This document shows positions 1-8,536 of a DNA stretch of 64,000 bases, piece after piece. This DNA is from Actinoallomurus sp963823735 (GTDB taxonomy: Bacteria > Actinomycetota > Actinomycetes > Streptosporangiales > Streptosporangiaceae). The stretch lies in the NCBI GenBank assembly GCA_963823735.1, contig CAWGMO010000003.1, forward strand, positions 310,001-374,000. Reading direction: 5' to 3'. Below the pieces are notes generated by a model that worked only from the letters and a program-made list of their open reading frames with translations, was not told the DNA's origin and did no database searches. The stretch's first letter is position 1. Each line of letters starts with the position of its first letter. The translations under genes and the position numbers were made by a program.

Positions 1-471
1 AACGGGTTCGCCGTCGGCGCCGGCCTGTGCCTCGCGCTGGCCTGCGACCTGCGGTACGCCGCCGACGACGCCAAGCTGATCGCGCCCTTCACCAAGCTCG
101 GCATCCACCCCGGCATGGCCGCGACCTATCTCCTGCCCGAGGTCGCCGGCCTGCCGCTCGCGCGGGAGATGCTGTTCACCGGCCGTACGGTGACCGGCGT
201 CCAGGCCGAGGCGCACGGTCTGGTCAACCGCGCCGTCCCGCGCGACGAGGTGCTCGACGAGGCCCTGCGGGTGGCCGGGGAGATCGCGGAGAAGGCCCCG
301 ATCGCGACGCGTCTGGCGAAGGCGGCGCTCAGTGACGGAGGTCACCCGAGTCTGGACGCCGCGCTCACCTGGGAGGTCCTGGCCCAGCCTGTGACGATGG
401 TCACTCGCGACCTGCTGGAGGGGATCGCCGCCCAGCGGGAGAAGCGCGCGCCGAGGTTCACCGGCGCCTGA
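1..471 (+). CDS. enoyl-CoA hydratase/isomerase family protein, C-terminal part (5' end outside window)
   Basis: The frame is open from base 1 and ends at a TGA at 469-471, so the gene starts upstream of the window. The visible 156 residues begin with NGFAVGAGLCLALACDLRYA, the crotonase-fold oxyanion-hole segment with a GAG turn and the ALACD helix. KLGIHPG and a GLVNRAVP helix follow, as in the C-terminal half of the family. It would act on an acyl-CoA in fatty acid or related catabolism, but the substrate cannot be read from this part. The usual family length is about 260 residues, so roughly 100 are missing. Downstream lies a 297-base non-coding stretch. Confidence 0.88.
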   Translation, partial: NGFAVGAGLCLALACDLRYAADDAKLIAPFTKLGIHPGMAATYLLPEVAGLPLAREMLFTGRTVTGVQAEAHGLVNRAVPRDEVLDEALRVAGEIAEKAPIATRLAKAALSDGGHPSLDAALTWEVLAQPVTMVTRDLLEGIAAQREKRAPRFTGA

Positions 472-600
472 CGCCGGGCGGAAAGCCCCCGTGTGCCGGG
501 CCGTTCCCGCCCCTTCCCGGTCGAGCGCCGGCCCGGCCGACGCGGGGACCTCCGCTGCGGCAGACGGTACGAGCGCGGGCCGGAGAGCGTCAACGAACCC

Positions 601-742
601 TTGTGGACAACGTTGGGGACCCCTTGGGGACGGCACGGGGTGTCGCTGTGGACAGAGTGCGAACAAGCATGTGGACAGACCTGGGGATGAATCAATTGGA
701 CCGTTTCTACCTGCATCGATGCGGTCCACCCCCTGTGGAGAA
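601..742 (-). other. cluster of DnaA-box-like nonamers in an intergenic region
   Basis: Within 142 bases lie TGTGGACAA (602-610), TGTGGACAG (647-655), TGTGGACAG (670-678) and TGTGGAGAA (734-742). All share one orientation. The first is the exact reverse complement of the Streptomyces-type DnaA box TTGTCCACA, and the others differ by one base. Weaker TTGGGGAC copies sit at 613-620 and 624-631. The 472-768 interval has no gene I can support. No dnaA, dnaN or gyrB is nearby, so this is not the usual oriC setting. A DnaA-titrating or DnaA-responsive element is possible but unproven. Confidence 0.4.
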
Positions 743-768
743 AACAAACTTTTAGATACGGTGCTACG

Positions 769-1299
769 GTGCCCCCCACAGGCGAGATAGAGGTCCGGCG
801 CTCCTCGCGCCGCCGCCGTACGGTCACCGCCCGCCGTGACGGCGATAAAACGGTCGTGATGGTTCCGGCCGGACTCAGCGATGCCGAAGAGCAAGAGTGG
901 ATCTCCACCGTGCTCGAGCGCCTCGCCGAGCGAGAGCGTCGTAGGCATCCGAGCGACGACGCGCTCTTCGAGCGCGCCCGCCAGTTGTCCACCCGCTACC
1001 TCGACGGCCGTGTCACCCCCGAGAGTGTCCGCTGGGTCGGTAACCAGCACACCCGCTGGGGATCCTGCACGCCCGACGACGGCACCATCCGCCTCTCGAC
1101 GCAGCTGCGCGGCATGCCGGCGTGGGTCGTCGACTACGTCCTCCTCCACGAGCTGGCCCACCTTCTCGTGCCGGGCCACGGCCCGACGTTCTGGAAGCTC
1201 GTCAACCGCTACTCCAAGACCGAACGCGCCCGCGGCTACCTCGAGGGCGTCGCGGCGACCGCCCGGCTTCCCCTCACCGACGGGGAGCCCGTCAGTTGA
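769..1299 (+). CDS. YgjP-type zinc metallopeptidase (DUF45)
   Basis: This 176-residue protein carries a WGSC motif at about residues 97-100 and the zinc motif HELAH at 127-131. A GH at 136-137 and FW at 141-142 follow, the arrangement seen in YgjP/WLM-like putative metallopeptidases. The two His of HELAH are expected zinc ligands and Glu128 the catalytic base. No signal peptide is visible, so it is probably cytosolic; the substrate is unknown. The GTG start at 769 lacks a Shine-Dalgarno, but TAGATA at 753-758 lies 10 bases before it, consistent with a leaderless transcript. The stop overlaps the TTG start of the next gene. Confidence 0.85.
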   Translation: MPPTGEIEVRRSSRRRRTVTARRDGDKTVVMVPAGLSDAEEQEWISTVLERLAERERRRHPSDDALFERARQLSTRYLDGRVTPESVRWVGNQHTRWGSCTPDDGTIRLSTQLRGMPAWVVDYVLLHELAHLLVPGHGPTFWKLVNRYSKTERARGYLEGVAATARLPLTDGEPVS

Positions 1300-1895
1300 C
1301 GTCCAGGTTCGCCGCGGTGCTGGCGGGTGAGGCCGCCGTACCGGCGCTTCCGGGCGCCGATCCCGCGGAATTGCGCCTCGCCCTGCTGGAGGACACCTAC
1401 GAGGTCGTCGCGGGGCTGGAGTTCGTCACGGCGGTCCTCGCCCTGACCGGCCCCGACCCGGATGCCGAGGCCGTCACCTGGCCGGGCACGCCCATCGTCC
1501 ACACGACCGGGCTCATGCCGCTGCTCGGCGCGCTCCACGAGATGGGCGCCGAGCAGGCCGTGGTCGTCGCCGGCGACGCCCCCGACCTGCCACCCCTGCT
1601 GATCGGCAAGCTCTTCCGCGCCCTCGGGAGCGGCGAGGTCGCGATCTGCCCGGCACGCGACGGTGGCCTGGTCGCGCTCGCCGCCCACCTGCCCGTGCCG
1701 GACTGGGTGGCGGGTGTGGATCTCGACACCCCGGACGCCCCGAGCCGGCTCCGCGGCGCGGCCGGGCGGCCCGGCGCCGTACGCTCCGGGCCGGGATGGC
1801 ACCGCGTGCGGACCCCCGGCGACCTCTCGCGTCTCGACATGGGCCTGGAGGGCTGGGACAACACCCGTAACCTCCTCCATGAACGGACTCCATGA
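1296..1895 (+). CDS. DUF2064-like GT-A fold protein
   Basis: This is a protein of about 199 residues starting at a TTG whose TTGA overlaps the stop of the metallopeptidase gene. The GDAPDLP stretch, followed about 25 residues later by PARDGGLVALA, resembles the metal/nucleotide-binding part of DUF2064 proteins, which have a nucleotide-diphospho-sugar-transferase (GT-A) fold. The N-terminal part is divergent, so the family call is moderate. Its end overlaps the ATG of the mannonate dehydratase gene by ATGA, so it is translationally coupled to sugar-acid catabolism genes. Biochemical role unknown; a cofactor-type nucleotidyltransferase (CofC-like) is an alternative reading. Confidence 0.6.
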   Translation: MTSRFAAVLAGEAAVPALPGADPAELRLALLEDTYEVVAGLEFVTAVLALTGPDPDAEAVTWPGTPIVHTTGLMPLLGALHEMGAEQAVVVAGDAPDLPPLLIGKLFRALGSGEVAICPARDGGLVALAAHLPVPDWVAGVDLDTPDAPSRLRGAAGRPGAVRSGPGWHRVRTPGDLSRLDMGLEGWDNTRNLLHERTP

Positions 1896-3088
1896 GGATC
1901 ACCGACGCCAAGGTCATCGTCACCTGCCCTGACCGTAACTTCGTGACCCTGAAGATCATCACCGACGAGGGCGTGACGGGTGTCGGCGACGCCACGCTCA
2001 ACGGCCGCGAGCTGGCCGTCGCGTCCTACCTCCAGGACCACGTCTGCCGGCTGCTCATCGGCCGCGACCCGAGCCGTATCGAGGACATCTGGCAGTTCCT
2101 CTACAAGGGCGCGTACTGGCGGCGCGGCCCGGTCACGATGACCGCGATCGCCGCCGTCGACACCGCCCTTTGGGACATCAAGGGCAAGGTCGCCGGGATG
2201 CCCGTCTACCAGCTCATCGGCGGACGTTCCCGCGAGGGCGTCACGGCGTACGGGCACGCCAACGGCGCGACGATCCCGGCGGTGCTCGACGAGGTCGGCC
2301 ACTTCCTCGACCGCGGCTACAGCGCCGTACGCGTGCAGGTCGGCCTGCCGGGACAGGACATCACCTACGGCGTCGACGGAGGGCCCGCCACCTCCGATGT
2401 CCGGCCCGACGAGGAGACCTGGTCGACCGCGAAGTACCTCCACTTCATCCCCGACCTGTTCAAGGCGGTGCGCGAGCGCTACGGCTACGACTTCCACCTC
2501 CTGCACGACGTCCACCACCGGCTCAAGCCGATCGAGGCGGCGCGGCTCGGCAAGGCGCTCGAGCCGTACTCCCTGTTCTGGCTGGAGGACCCGATCTCCG
2601 AAGAGCTGCAGGAGGGCTTCCGCCTGATCCGGCAGCACACGACGACGCCGATCGCGGTCGGCGAGGTCTACAACTCCATCTGGGACTGCCACCGGCTCAT
2701 CACCGAGCAGCTGATCGACTACATCCGGATGGACGTCGTCCACGGCGGCGGCATCACGCACCTGCGCCGGGTGTTCGACCTCGCCGCGCTCTACAACGTG
2801 CGCACCGGCTCGCACGGCGCGACCGACCTGTCGCCGGTCTGCCTGGCCGCGGCCCTGCACGTGGACATCTCGGTGCCCAACTTCGGCATCCAGGAGTACG
2901 TCCCGCACACGGGCAACACCGACGTCGTCTTCCCGCACACGTACCGGTTCGAGGACGGCATGCTCCACCCCTCGGAGGAGCCCGGCCTCGGCGTCGACAT
3001 CGACGAGGAGGCCGCCGCGGAGTTCCCCTACCGGCCGGCGTACCTCCCGGTGAACCGCCTGGAGGACGGGACCATCCATGACTGGTGA
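1892..3088 (+). CDS. manD: D-mannonate dehydratase (enolase superfamily, ManD/RspA type)
   Basis: The 398-residue protein matches the ManD branch of the mandelate racemase/enolase superfamily over its full length. Metal ligands are visible as Asp206 (HDVHH), Glu232 (LEDP) and Glu258 (VGE). The Tyr159/Arg147 pair and His208 fit the catalytic residues described for the Novosphingobium enzyme. The C-terminus AYLPVNRLEDGTIHDW is a typical ManD ending. The reaction would be D-mannonate to 2-keto-3-deoxygluconate plus water in hexuronate breakdown. Some ManD homologues are slow or inactive, so function needs the context. The start overlaps the previous gene by ATGA, and the end overlaps the fructuronate-reductase-like gene by 11 bases. 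Confidence 0.85.
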   Translation: MRITDAKVIVTCPDRNFVTLKIITDEGVTGVGDATLNGRELAVASYLQDHVCRLLIGRDPSRIEDIWQFLYKGAYWRRGPVTMTAIAAVDTALWDIKGKVAGMPVYQLIGGRSREGVTAYGHANGATIPAVLDEVGHFLDRGYSAVRVQVGLPGQDITYGVDGGPATSDVRPDEETWSTAKYLHFIPDLFKAVRERYGYDFHLLHDVHHRLKPIEAARLGKALEPYSLFWLEDPISEELQEGFRLIRQHTTTPIAVGEVYNSIWDCHRLITEQLIDYIRMDVVHGGGITHLRRVFDLAALYNVRTGSHGATDLSPVCLAAALHVDISVPNFGIQEYVPHTGNTDVVFPHTYRFEDGMLHPSEEPGLGVDIDEEAAAEFPYRPAYLPVNRLEDGTIHDW

Positions 3089-4403
3089 CCGGCTGTCGCT
3101 CGCGACCCGCCCGAGGCAGGTGCCGTCGTCGGCCGGCGTCGTGCACCTCGGAATCGGCGCGTTCCACCGCGCCCACCAGGCCGTCTACACCGAAGACGCC
3201 GGCGACGGCTGGGGCATCTGCGGGATCACGCAGCGCAGCGCCGCGGTGGCCGAACGCCTCGCCCCGCAGGACGGCCTGTACGGCCTGCTCGTCCGCGGAC
3301 TGGAAGGCACCGACGCGCGGATCATCGGTTCGGTCCGTGAGGTGCTGACCGGCGACGCGACGGTGTCCCGCGTCGCCGACCCGGCCGTACGCGTCGTCTC
3401 CCTGACCGTGACCGAGAAGGGCTACCGGCACGACCCCGCGACCGGCCGGCTGCGGCTCGACGAGGAGACACGCCTCGACCTCGCCGGGCGCCCGCCGCGT
3501 ACGGTGATCGGCCGCCTGGCCGCCGGCCTGGCCCGCCGCGACGCCCCGGTGACCGTCCTGTGCTGCGACAACCTGACCTCCAACGGCGCGACCGTACGCG
3601 GCCTGGTCGAGGACTACTGCGACCGGGCCGGCATCCGCCTCACCTGCGACGTCACCTTCCCGTCCACGATGGTCGACCGGATCGTCCCGGCCACCACCGC
3701 GGCCGACCTGGACGAGGCCGAACGCCTCCTGGGCGTACGCGACGAGGGCGCCGTCGTGACCGAGCCGTTCACCCAGTGGGTGATCGAGGACTCCTTCGCC
3801 GCCGGCCGCCCGTCCTGGGAGACCGCGGGCGCGATCCTCACGGGCGACGTCGCGCCGTACGAGACGATGAAACTGCGCCTGCTGAACGGCTCACACTCGA
3901 TGCTGGCGTACCTGGGCGCGAGGCACGAGTTCATCTCCGAGGCGGTCGCCGAACTCGGCGACGTCGTACGCCGCTACATGGACGAGGACGCCGGCCCGAC
4001 CCTGTCCGTACCGGACGGCTTCGACGTGGAGGCGTACAAGACGTCCCTGCTGGACCGCTTCGCCAACCCGGCCCTGCGCCACCGTACGGCCCAGGTCGCG
4101 ATGGACGGCTCCCAGAAACTCCCACCCCGCCAGCTCGCCGTCATCCGCGACCGCCTGGCCGCGGGCGCCGAGCCCCGCTGGGCGGCCCTGGGCGTCGCGG
4201 CGTGGATGCGTTACGTGGTCACCACCCGCGACCTGGACGACCCGATGGCCGGCACGCTGCGAGATGCGGTCGCGGGCGCGAACTCCCCAGCGGAGATCGT
4301 CGACGCGCTGCTCGGCGTCACCGGTGTCTTCGGCCCCGACCTGCGCGAGTCCTCCGTCCTCCGCGACCTGCTCACCGAGCACCTGGCCGCGCTGTCGTCC
4401 TGA
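3078..4403 (+). CDS. mannitol dehydrogenase family protein, probable D-fructuronate reductase
   Basis: The 441-residue protein belongs to the polyol-specific long-chain dehydrogenase family. An N-terminal GIGAFHRAHQ segment stands where the NAD-binding loop begins, and KLRLLNGSHSMLAYLG near residue 275 holds the catalytic Lys and the conserved NGSHS. The family includes mannitol dehydrogenase, tagaturonate reductase and fructuronate reductase. Coupling to a mannonate dehydratase gene makes reduction of fructuronate to mannonate the best guess (UxuB role). Together the two genes would convert fructuronate to 2-keto-3-deoxygluconate. No uronate isomerase, KDG kinase or transporter is in view, so the substrate stays an inference. 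Confidence 0.8.
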   Translation: MTGDRLSLATRPRQVPSSAGVVHLGIGAFHRAHQAVYTEDAGDGWGICGITQRSAAVAERLAPQDGLYGLLVRGLEGTDARIIGSVREVLTGDATVSRVADPAVRVVSLTVTEKGYRHDPATGRLRLDEETRLDLAGRPPRTVIGRLAAGLARRDAPVTVLCCDNLTSNGATVRGLVEDYCDRAGIRLTCDVTFPSTMVDRIVPATTAADLDEAERLLGVRDEGAVVTEPFTQWVIEDSFAAGRPSWETAGAILTGDVAPYETMKLRLLNGSHSMLAYLGARHEFISEAVAELGDVVRRYMDEDAGPTLSVPDGFDVEAYKTSLLDRFANPALRHRTAQVAMDGSQKLPPRQLAVIRDRLAAGAEPRWAALGVAAWMRYVVTTRDLDDPMAGTLRDAVAGANSPAEIVDALLGVTGVFGPDLRESSVLRDLLTEHLAALSS

Positions 4404-4406
4404 CGG

Positions 4407-5282
4407 TCACTTCGCCGTCAGGACTCCGGAGAAGGTGAGCTTGCCGTTCTGGTCGTGGTAGGCGATGGCGGCCCGCGGGGCGTGCTTGAGGGTGAGTTCG
4501 AAGTCACCGACGTCACAATTGTCGTGTTCCTTCGAGAACTCGGTGCTGACCGTCAGTTTGCCCGCCTTGTACGAGACGGGGACCGCTGTCCCGGTGCACT
4601 GGCCGTCGAGGTAGGTGACATCGCCGTTGCGCTTACCGGCGTGCAGGGTGATCTCGACGCCCCACCGGGACTTGTCTCCGCTCTTCCGGGCCACCGTTCC
4701 CTTCCACGTGCCGGCGAGCGAATCCGGTACCGAGGCGGAGGGCTCAGGGCCGGATGCCGAGAGATTCTTGATCACATCGATGGCGAACGGCACGACGAAG
4801 ATCGCTACAGCGATGACCAGGCATCCGACGGGGTGCCGAAACCCGTGGTCGCGCAGGCGCATCGGGGCGCCGGGCGGCCGCGCGGGCGGGACGTGCGGCG
4901 GTGGCGACCACGCGGGAGCCGGGCGCGGAGGGACGTAGCCGGGAGCGGGAGCGGGTGCGGGCTTCGGCGGGGCAGCGCCCGCCTGGGCGGTGTCCCACGG
5001 GTCGTCGATGATCTCGTAGTCCGCGGGCTCTTCGACGTCGTCGGCGCACCGGAACGCGTCGTACGCGGACCGGTGGTCGTCCAGGATGTCCCGCGCGGCG
5101 TTGAGCAGCCGGATGTGTTCCTCGGCCTGCGCCTTCTCCGCCTGAGCCGTGAACAGGTCGGGATGGTGAGATCTCGCCAGCGCCCGGTAGGCGAGCCGGA
5201 TGTCCTGCCGGGACGCGTCCGGCTCGACGCCGAGCAGTTCGTACGCGTCGTGGCCACCGAGCGCGTTGAAGTTCTCCGGCAC
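4407..5282 (-). CDS. DnaJ-domain membrane protein
   Basis: The start is GTG at 5282 with GGGAA six bases upstream. The N-terminal 70 residues form a J domain, with YELLGVEPDAS and the HPD motif in SHHPDLF. A Pro/Ala-rich linker follows, then one membrane helix (VGCLVIAVAIFVVPFAIDVI). The C-terminal domain of about 110 residues has a GTWKGTV start that looks beta-rich and extracytoplasmic. The J domain would recruit a DnaK partner from the inner face. The client is unknown and I do not recognise the outer domain. It lies three bases downstream of the next hypothetical gene, so the two probably form an operon. Confidence 0.7.
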   Translation of the reverse strand: MPENFNALGGHDAYELLGVEPDASRQDIRLAYRALARSHHPDLFTAQAEKAQAEEHIRLLNAARDILDDHRSAYDAFRCADDVEEPADYEIIDDPWDTAQAGAAPPKPAPAPAPGYVPPRPAPAWSPPPHVPPARPPGAPMRLRDHGFRHPVGCLVIAVAIFVVPFAIDVIKNLSASGPEPSASVPDSLAGTWKGTVARKSGDKSRWGVEITLHAGKRNGDVTYLDGQCTGTAVPVSYKAGKLTVSTEFSKEHDNCDVGDFELTLKHAPRAAIAYHDQNGKLTFSGVLTAK

Positions 5283-5284
5283 CG

Positions 5285-6058
5285 CTACTTCCCGATCCGG
5301 CGTGCGACCGAGGCCCGATAGCAGGTCAACGACCAGTGAGCTGTCGCGGACGTGTGCCCCGCCGGGATCGTCTTCGTGCCCGTGGCGACGGTCACGTCCT
5401 TCGGTCCCGCCAGATAGAACATGAACATGTTGAAGTGGTTCTCGAATCCCTCGTAGTGCCAGCCGCAGCGCACGATCTGCTGCCCTGCCGCGAACGGCAC
5501 CTGAAGGAGTTCCTGCACCCGAGGGGGAAGGTTCCCGAGCACGCCTTGCGCGACCGTGCTCAATCCGAGGGCGGGCCCGCCCGGCGCTCCCGGACCGGAC
5601 GCCGTGAAGGCGTCCTGGGGCCGGGGCCGGTACTCCACCGGTACGTGCCGCAGGGACGAGGGGGCGAACTCGAACGCGGATATCGCGTAGACCGGACGAT
5701 GGTCGGTGTTGATCCTCGGCTTGGCGATGCTGAGCCCGCGGGCGCCGAAGACGACGGCGTGCGAGCGGCCGTCCGGGCTGGACGGGTCCCGCTCGGCGTA
5801 CCAGTCGATGGTGTCGCCGGCCAGCTCGCCCATCCGCTGCCGGGTGCGTTCGCCGATCGTCTCCCAGCACTGCCGGCGCAGTTTCGCGCCGTCGTCGAGG
5901 CCCATCTCACCCGCCTGGTGGACGGGAGCCACCCCGGCCTGCCGCGGAGCTAACCCTCCGGAGCGTTTCTCCGGCGGCTGATGACCGGACGGGACGATCG
6001 GAAACGATGGACTCACTGCGGCGACCTCCGGGCCTGTCTGTCGACCTATTCGCGTCAT
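5285..6058 (-). CDS. hypothetical protein upstream of the DnaJ-domain gene
   Basis: An open frame of 257 residues that I do not recognise. The central part is soluble, with aromatic segments such as HYEGFENHFNMFMFYLAGP. There is no signal peptide or membrane helix. The start is uncertain: ATG at 6058 has no clear ribosome site, and an internal ATG near 5905 is an alternative that would remove about 50 low-complexity residues. It ends three bases before the DnaJ-domain gene on the same strand, so co-expression is likely. Codon usage is typical of the window. Confidence 0.5.
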   Translation of the reverse strand: MTRIGRQTGPEVAAVSPSFPIVPSGHQPPEKRSGGLAPRQAGVAPVHQAGEMGLDDGAKLRRQCWETIGERTRQRMGELAGDTIDWYAERDPSSPDGRSHAVVFGARGLSIAKPRINTDHRPVYAISAFEFAPSSLRHVPVEYRPRPQDAFTASGPGAPGGPALGLSTVAQGVLGNLPPRVQELLQVPFAAGQQIVRCGWHYEGFENHFNMFMFYLAGPKDVTVATGTKTIPAGHTSATAHWSLTCYRASVARRIGK

Positions 6059-6129
6059 TATCGCGAGATGGGCGGCTTCACCGCGCTGACTCGGGTGGCC
6101 CTGTCCAGGCTCGGCCGTACGCGGCCCTA

Positions 6130-6158
6130 TTGAAAGGCCTTCGGGGCCGACCTAGGCT
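6130..6158 (+). promoter_or_regulatory. promoter of the SDR gene, leaderless type
   Basis: TTGAAA at 6130-6135 and TAGGCT at 6153-6158 are separated by 17 bases. The GTG start codon follows six bases after the -10 box, so transcription would begin at or next to the start codon. Confidence 0.65.
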
Positions 6159-6164
6159 CGGGAC

Positions 6165-6950
6165 GTGATCCTGGACCGCTTCCGCGTCACCGGTCAGACC
6201 GCGATCGTCACCGGTGCCGGGCGGGGGATCGGGGCCGCGAGCGCGGTCGCCCTCGCCGAGGCCGGCGCCGACGTCGTCATCTCCGCCCGCAGCGAGGACC
6301 AGCTCCAGGCGATCGCGCGGCGCGTCGAGTCCGTCGGACGGCGCGCCGTCGTCGTCCCCGCCGATCTGAACGACCTGGACGCCGCCGCGGGCCTGGCCCG
6401 TACGGCGGTCGACGCGTTCGGCCGCCTCGACATCGTCGTCAACAACGTCGGCGGCGCCTACCCGAACGCCTTCCTCGACACGAGCGATGAGTTCCTCGCC
6501 GAGGCGTTCCACTTCAACGTCGGGATCGCGCACGCGCTGAACCGCGCGGCCGTGCCGCACATGACCGCGAGCGGCGGGTCGATCGTCAACATCACCTCCG
6601 TCATGGGCCGTGTCTCCGGCCGCGGCTTCCTCGCGTACGGCACGGCCAAGGCCGCCCTCGCCCACTACACGAGGCTGGCGGCGCGCGACCTGGCACCGCG
6701 CATCCGCGTGAACGCCATCGCGTCCGGCTCGGTCGCCACCTCCGCGCTGGAGATCGTCACCACCAGCGACGAGCTGCGGAGCCAAATGGAGGAGAACACC
6801 CCGCTGCGCCGCATCGGCGACCCCGACGACATCGCCGCCACCGTCCTGTACCTCGCCTCGCCCGCCGGAGCGTTCGTCACCGGCCGGGTCCTGGAGGTGG
6901 ACGGCGGCACCGACCAGCCCAACCTGGACCTGGGGCTGCCGGACCTTTAG
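6165..6950 (+). CDS. short-chain dehydrogenase/reductase
   Basis: A classical SDR of 261 residues. The NAD(P)-binding TGAGRGIG is at 16-23, NNVGG at 93-97, and the catalytic Ser145, Tyr158 and Lys162 are all in place. The GTG start is chosen because the -10 box is six bases upstream and the fold begins at once. The next gene, another NAD(P)-binding oxidoreductase, follows after 11 bases with a strong ribosome site, so the pair is probably one transcript. The substrate is not predictable; a secondary alcohol or ketone on a lipid or steroid-like compound would fit the family. Confidence 0.85.
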   Translation: MILDRFRVTGQTAIVTGAGRGIGAASAVALAEAGADVVISARSEDQLQAIARRVESVGRRAVVVPADLNDLDAAAGLARTAVDAFGRLDIVVNNVGGAYPNAFLDTSDEFLAEAFHFNVGIAHALNRAAVPHMTASGGSIVNITSVMGRVSGRGFLAYGTAKAALAHYTRLAARDLAPRIRVNAIASGSVATSALEIVTTSDELRSQMEENTPLRRIGDPDDIAATVLYLASPAGAFVTGRVLEVDGGTDQPNLDLGLPDL

Positions 6951-6961
6951 AAGGAGACCGG

Positions 6962-8014
6962 ATGACGTATCGCGTGGTGCTGTGGGGCACCGGGAACGTG
7001 GGCCGCAACGCCCTGATCGGCATCAACGCCCGCCCGGACCTCGACCTCGTCGGCGTGTGGGTCTCCAACCCGGACAAGGTCGGCGTCGACGCCGGCGAGC
7101 TGGCAGGCTTGGAAAGGCTCGGCGTGTTCGCCACGAACGACGCCGACGCCGTCCTGGCCCTGCGCCCCGACTGCGTCGTCTACACCTCGATGGCCGACGT
7201 ACGCCTGGCCGAGGCGATGGAGGATCTACAAAAGATCCTGCGCGCGGGCGCGAACGTCGTCTCCAGCAGCCCCGTCTTCCTGCAGTTCCCGGACGAGGCC
7301 ATGGGCGCCCCCATCACCCAGGCTGCGCTGGACGGCGGCGTCTCGATCTGGGTGAACGGCATCGACCCCGGCTTCGCCAACGACTGGCTCCCACTGGCCG
7401 TCACCGGCATCAGCGAACGCATCACCGAGGTCCGCTGCATGGAGATCCTGAACTACGCGACGTACGCCCAGGGAACGGTCCTGTTCGACATCATGGGCTT
7501 CGGCGGCGAGATGGACGACCCCCCGTTCCTGCTGCAACCGGGCGTACTTTCATTGGCCTGGGGCAGCGTCGTACGCCAGCTCGCCGCAGGCCTGGATGTG
7601 GAGCTGGACGCGGTAGAGGAGTGGCACGAACGCCTCCCGGCACCGGAAACCTTCAAGGTAACGGCCGGAACCGTGCGGAAGGGCACCGCCGCCGCCCTGC
7701 ATTTCGAGGTGAGGGGAATGTCCGCCGGCCGCCCAGTGATCGTCCTAGAACACGTCACCCGCCTACGGGACGACCTGGCCCCCGACTGGCCCCAGCCGAC
7801 CGGCCGAGGCTGCTACCGAGTCAAGGTGAGCGGCGAACCGAACTACACCCTCGACCTGCGACTGGAGGGCACGGACGGCGACCACAACACCGGCGGCCTG
7901 AAAGCCACCGCCATGCGCCTGGTCAACGCCGTCCCCACCGTGGTCGAAGCCCGCCCAGGCCTCCTGACCGCCCTCGACCTCCCCCTGATCACCGGCCGCG
8001 GCCTCCTGCGCTGA
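6962..8014 (+). CDS. dihydrodipicolinate-reductase-like NAD(P)-dependent oxidoreductase
   Basis: A 350-residue protein beginning with a Rossmann dinucleotide site, VVLWGTGNVGR, followed by GVWVSNPDKVG. The layout resembles the DapB-like/2,4-diaminopentanoate dehydrogenase-like group, not true DapB, which is shorter. AAGGAG stands about five bases before the ATG. Tandem placement behind an SDR suggests a shared catabolic step, but no substrate can be assigned. It ends four bases before the convergent methyltransferase gene. Confidence 0.75.
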   Translation: MTYRVVLWGTGNVGRNALIGINARPDLDLVGVWVSNPDKVGVDAGELAGLERLGVFATNDADAVLALRPDCVVYTSMADVRLAEAMEDLQKILRAGANVVSSSPVFLQFPDEAMGAPITQAALDGGVSIWVNGIDPGFANDWLPLAVTGISERITEVRCMEILNYATYAQGTVLFDIMGFGGEMDDPPFLLQPGVLSLAWGSVVRQLAAGLDVELDAVEEWHERLPAPETFKVTAGTVRKGTAAALHFEVRGMSAGRPVIVLEHVTRLRDDLAPDWPQPTGRGCYRVKVSGEPNYTLDLRLEGTDGDHNTGGLKATAMRLVNAVPTVVEARPGLLTALDLPLITGRGLLR

Positions 8015-8017
8015 CCC

Positions 8018-8527
8018 TCACGCCTTACGGCCGACGCCTCCGTAGCCGCTCGTCGTGCCGGCGTCCTCGGGAGCGTCGCGCCACTCCTGCGGGGACATCA
8101 CTGAGATCAGTGCGCGCAGGGCCGGGTGGTCCAGGACCTGCCGGGGCGAGCGCAGGTCGGCGTCGATGAGCGCGATGCCGTTCTGGGGCGGCAGGGTACG
8201 GGCGTGGGCGTGTACGAGCGGGTCGTTGTCCACGTACGCCACGCGGACGTCCGGGGCGACGGAGCGTGCGACCTCGTGGACGGCTCCGGACGTCGGCAGG
8301 CCGGCGCCCAGGTCGATGAACTGCCGGATTCCGGCCGCCGTCAGGTACCGCACCGCGCGGGCGAGGAAAGCGCGGTGCGCCCGCGCGATGACGCCCACTT
8401 CCGGCGAAGTGCGCAGTAGCTGCTCGGCCGCCTCGCGGTCGGCGGCGAAGTTGTTCTCGCCGCCCAGGAGGTAGTCGTAGACGCGGGCCGGCGTCGCCCG
8501 GTCGGTACGCGGGCCGTCGTCGGGCAA
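8018..8527 (-). pseudogene. DUF574-type SAM-dependent methyltransferase with an internal in-frame deletion
   Basis: The N-terminal part is typical of the actinobacterial DUF574 methyltransferases: ARVYDYLLGGENNFAADREA, then FIDLGAGLPT (the SAM-binding glycine loop) and VAYVDNDPLV. After HPALRALI, where the family normally continues for about 100 residues, the protein jumps to SPQEW and ends YGGVGRKA, which looks like the family's normal C-terminus. At 169 residues against the usual 260-280, the middle part of the domain appears deleted in frame. The TTG start at 8527 is supported by AGGAGAA upstream, which overlaps the stop of the Nudix gene. Loss of methyltransferase activity is likely; a shorter functional form cannot be excluded. 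Confidence 0.7.
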
Positions 8528-8536
8528 CAGCTTCTC

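Noticed and set aside
601..742. Replication origin oriC
   Set aside because: No dnaA, dnaN, recF or gyr genes are adjacent, and only four near-consensus boxes are present; actinobacterial origins have many more.
1397..3079. 560-codon antisense frame opposite the mannonate dehydratase gene
   Set aside because: It is the high-GC mirror of a well-supported gene, with Asp/Arg/Val-rich composition typical of such shadows.
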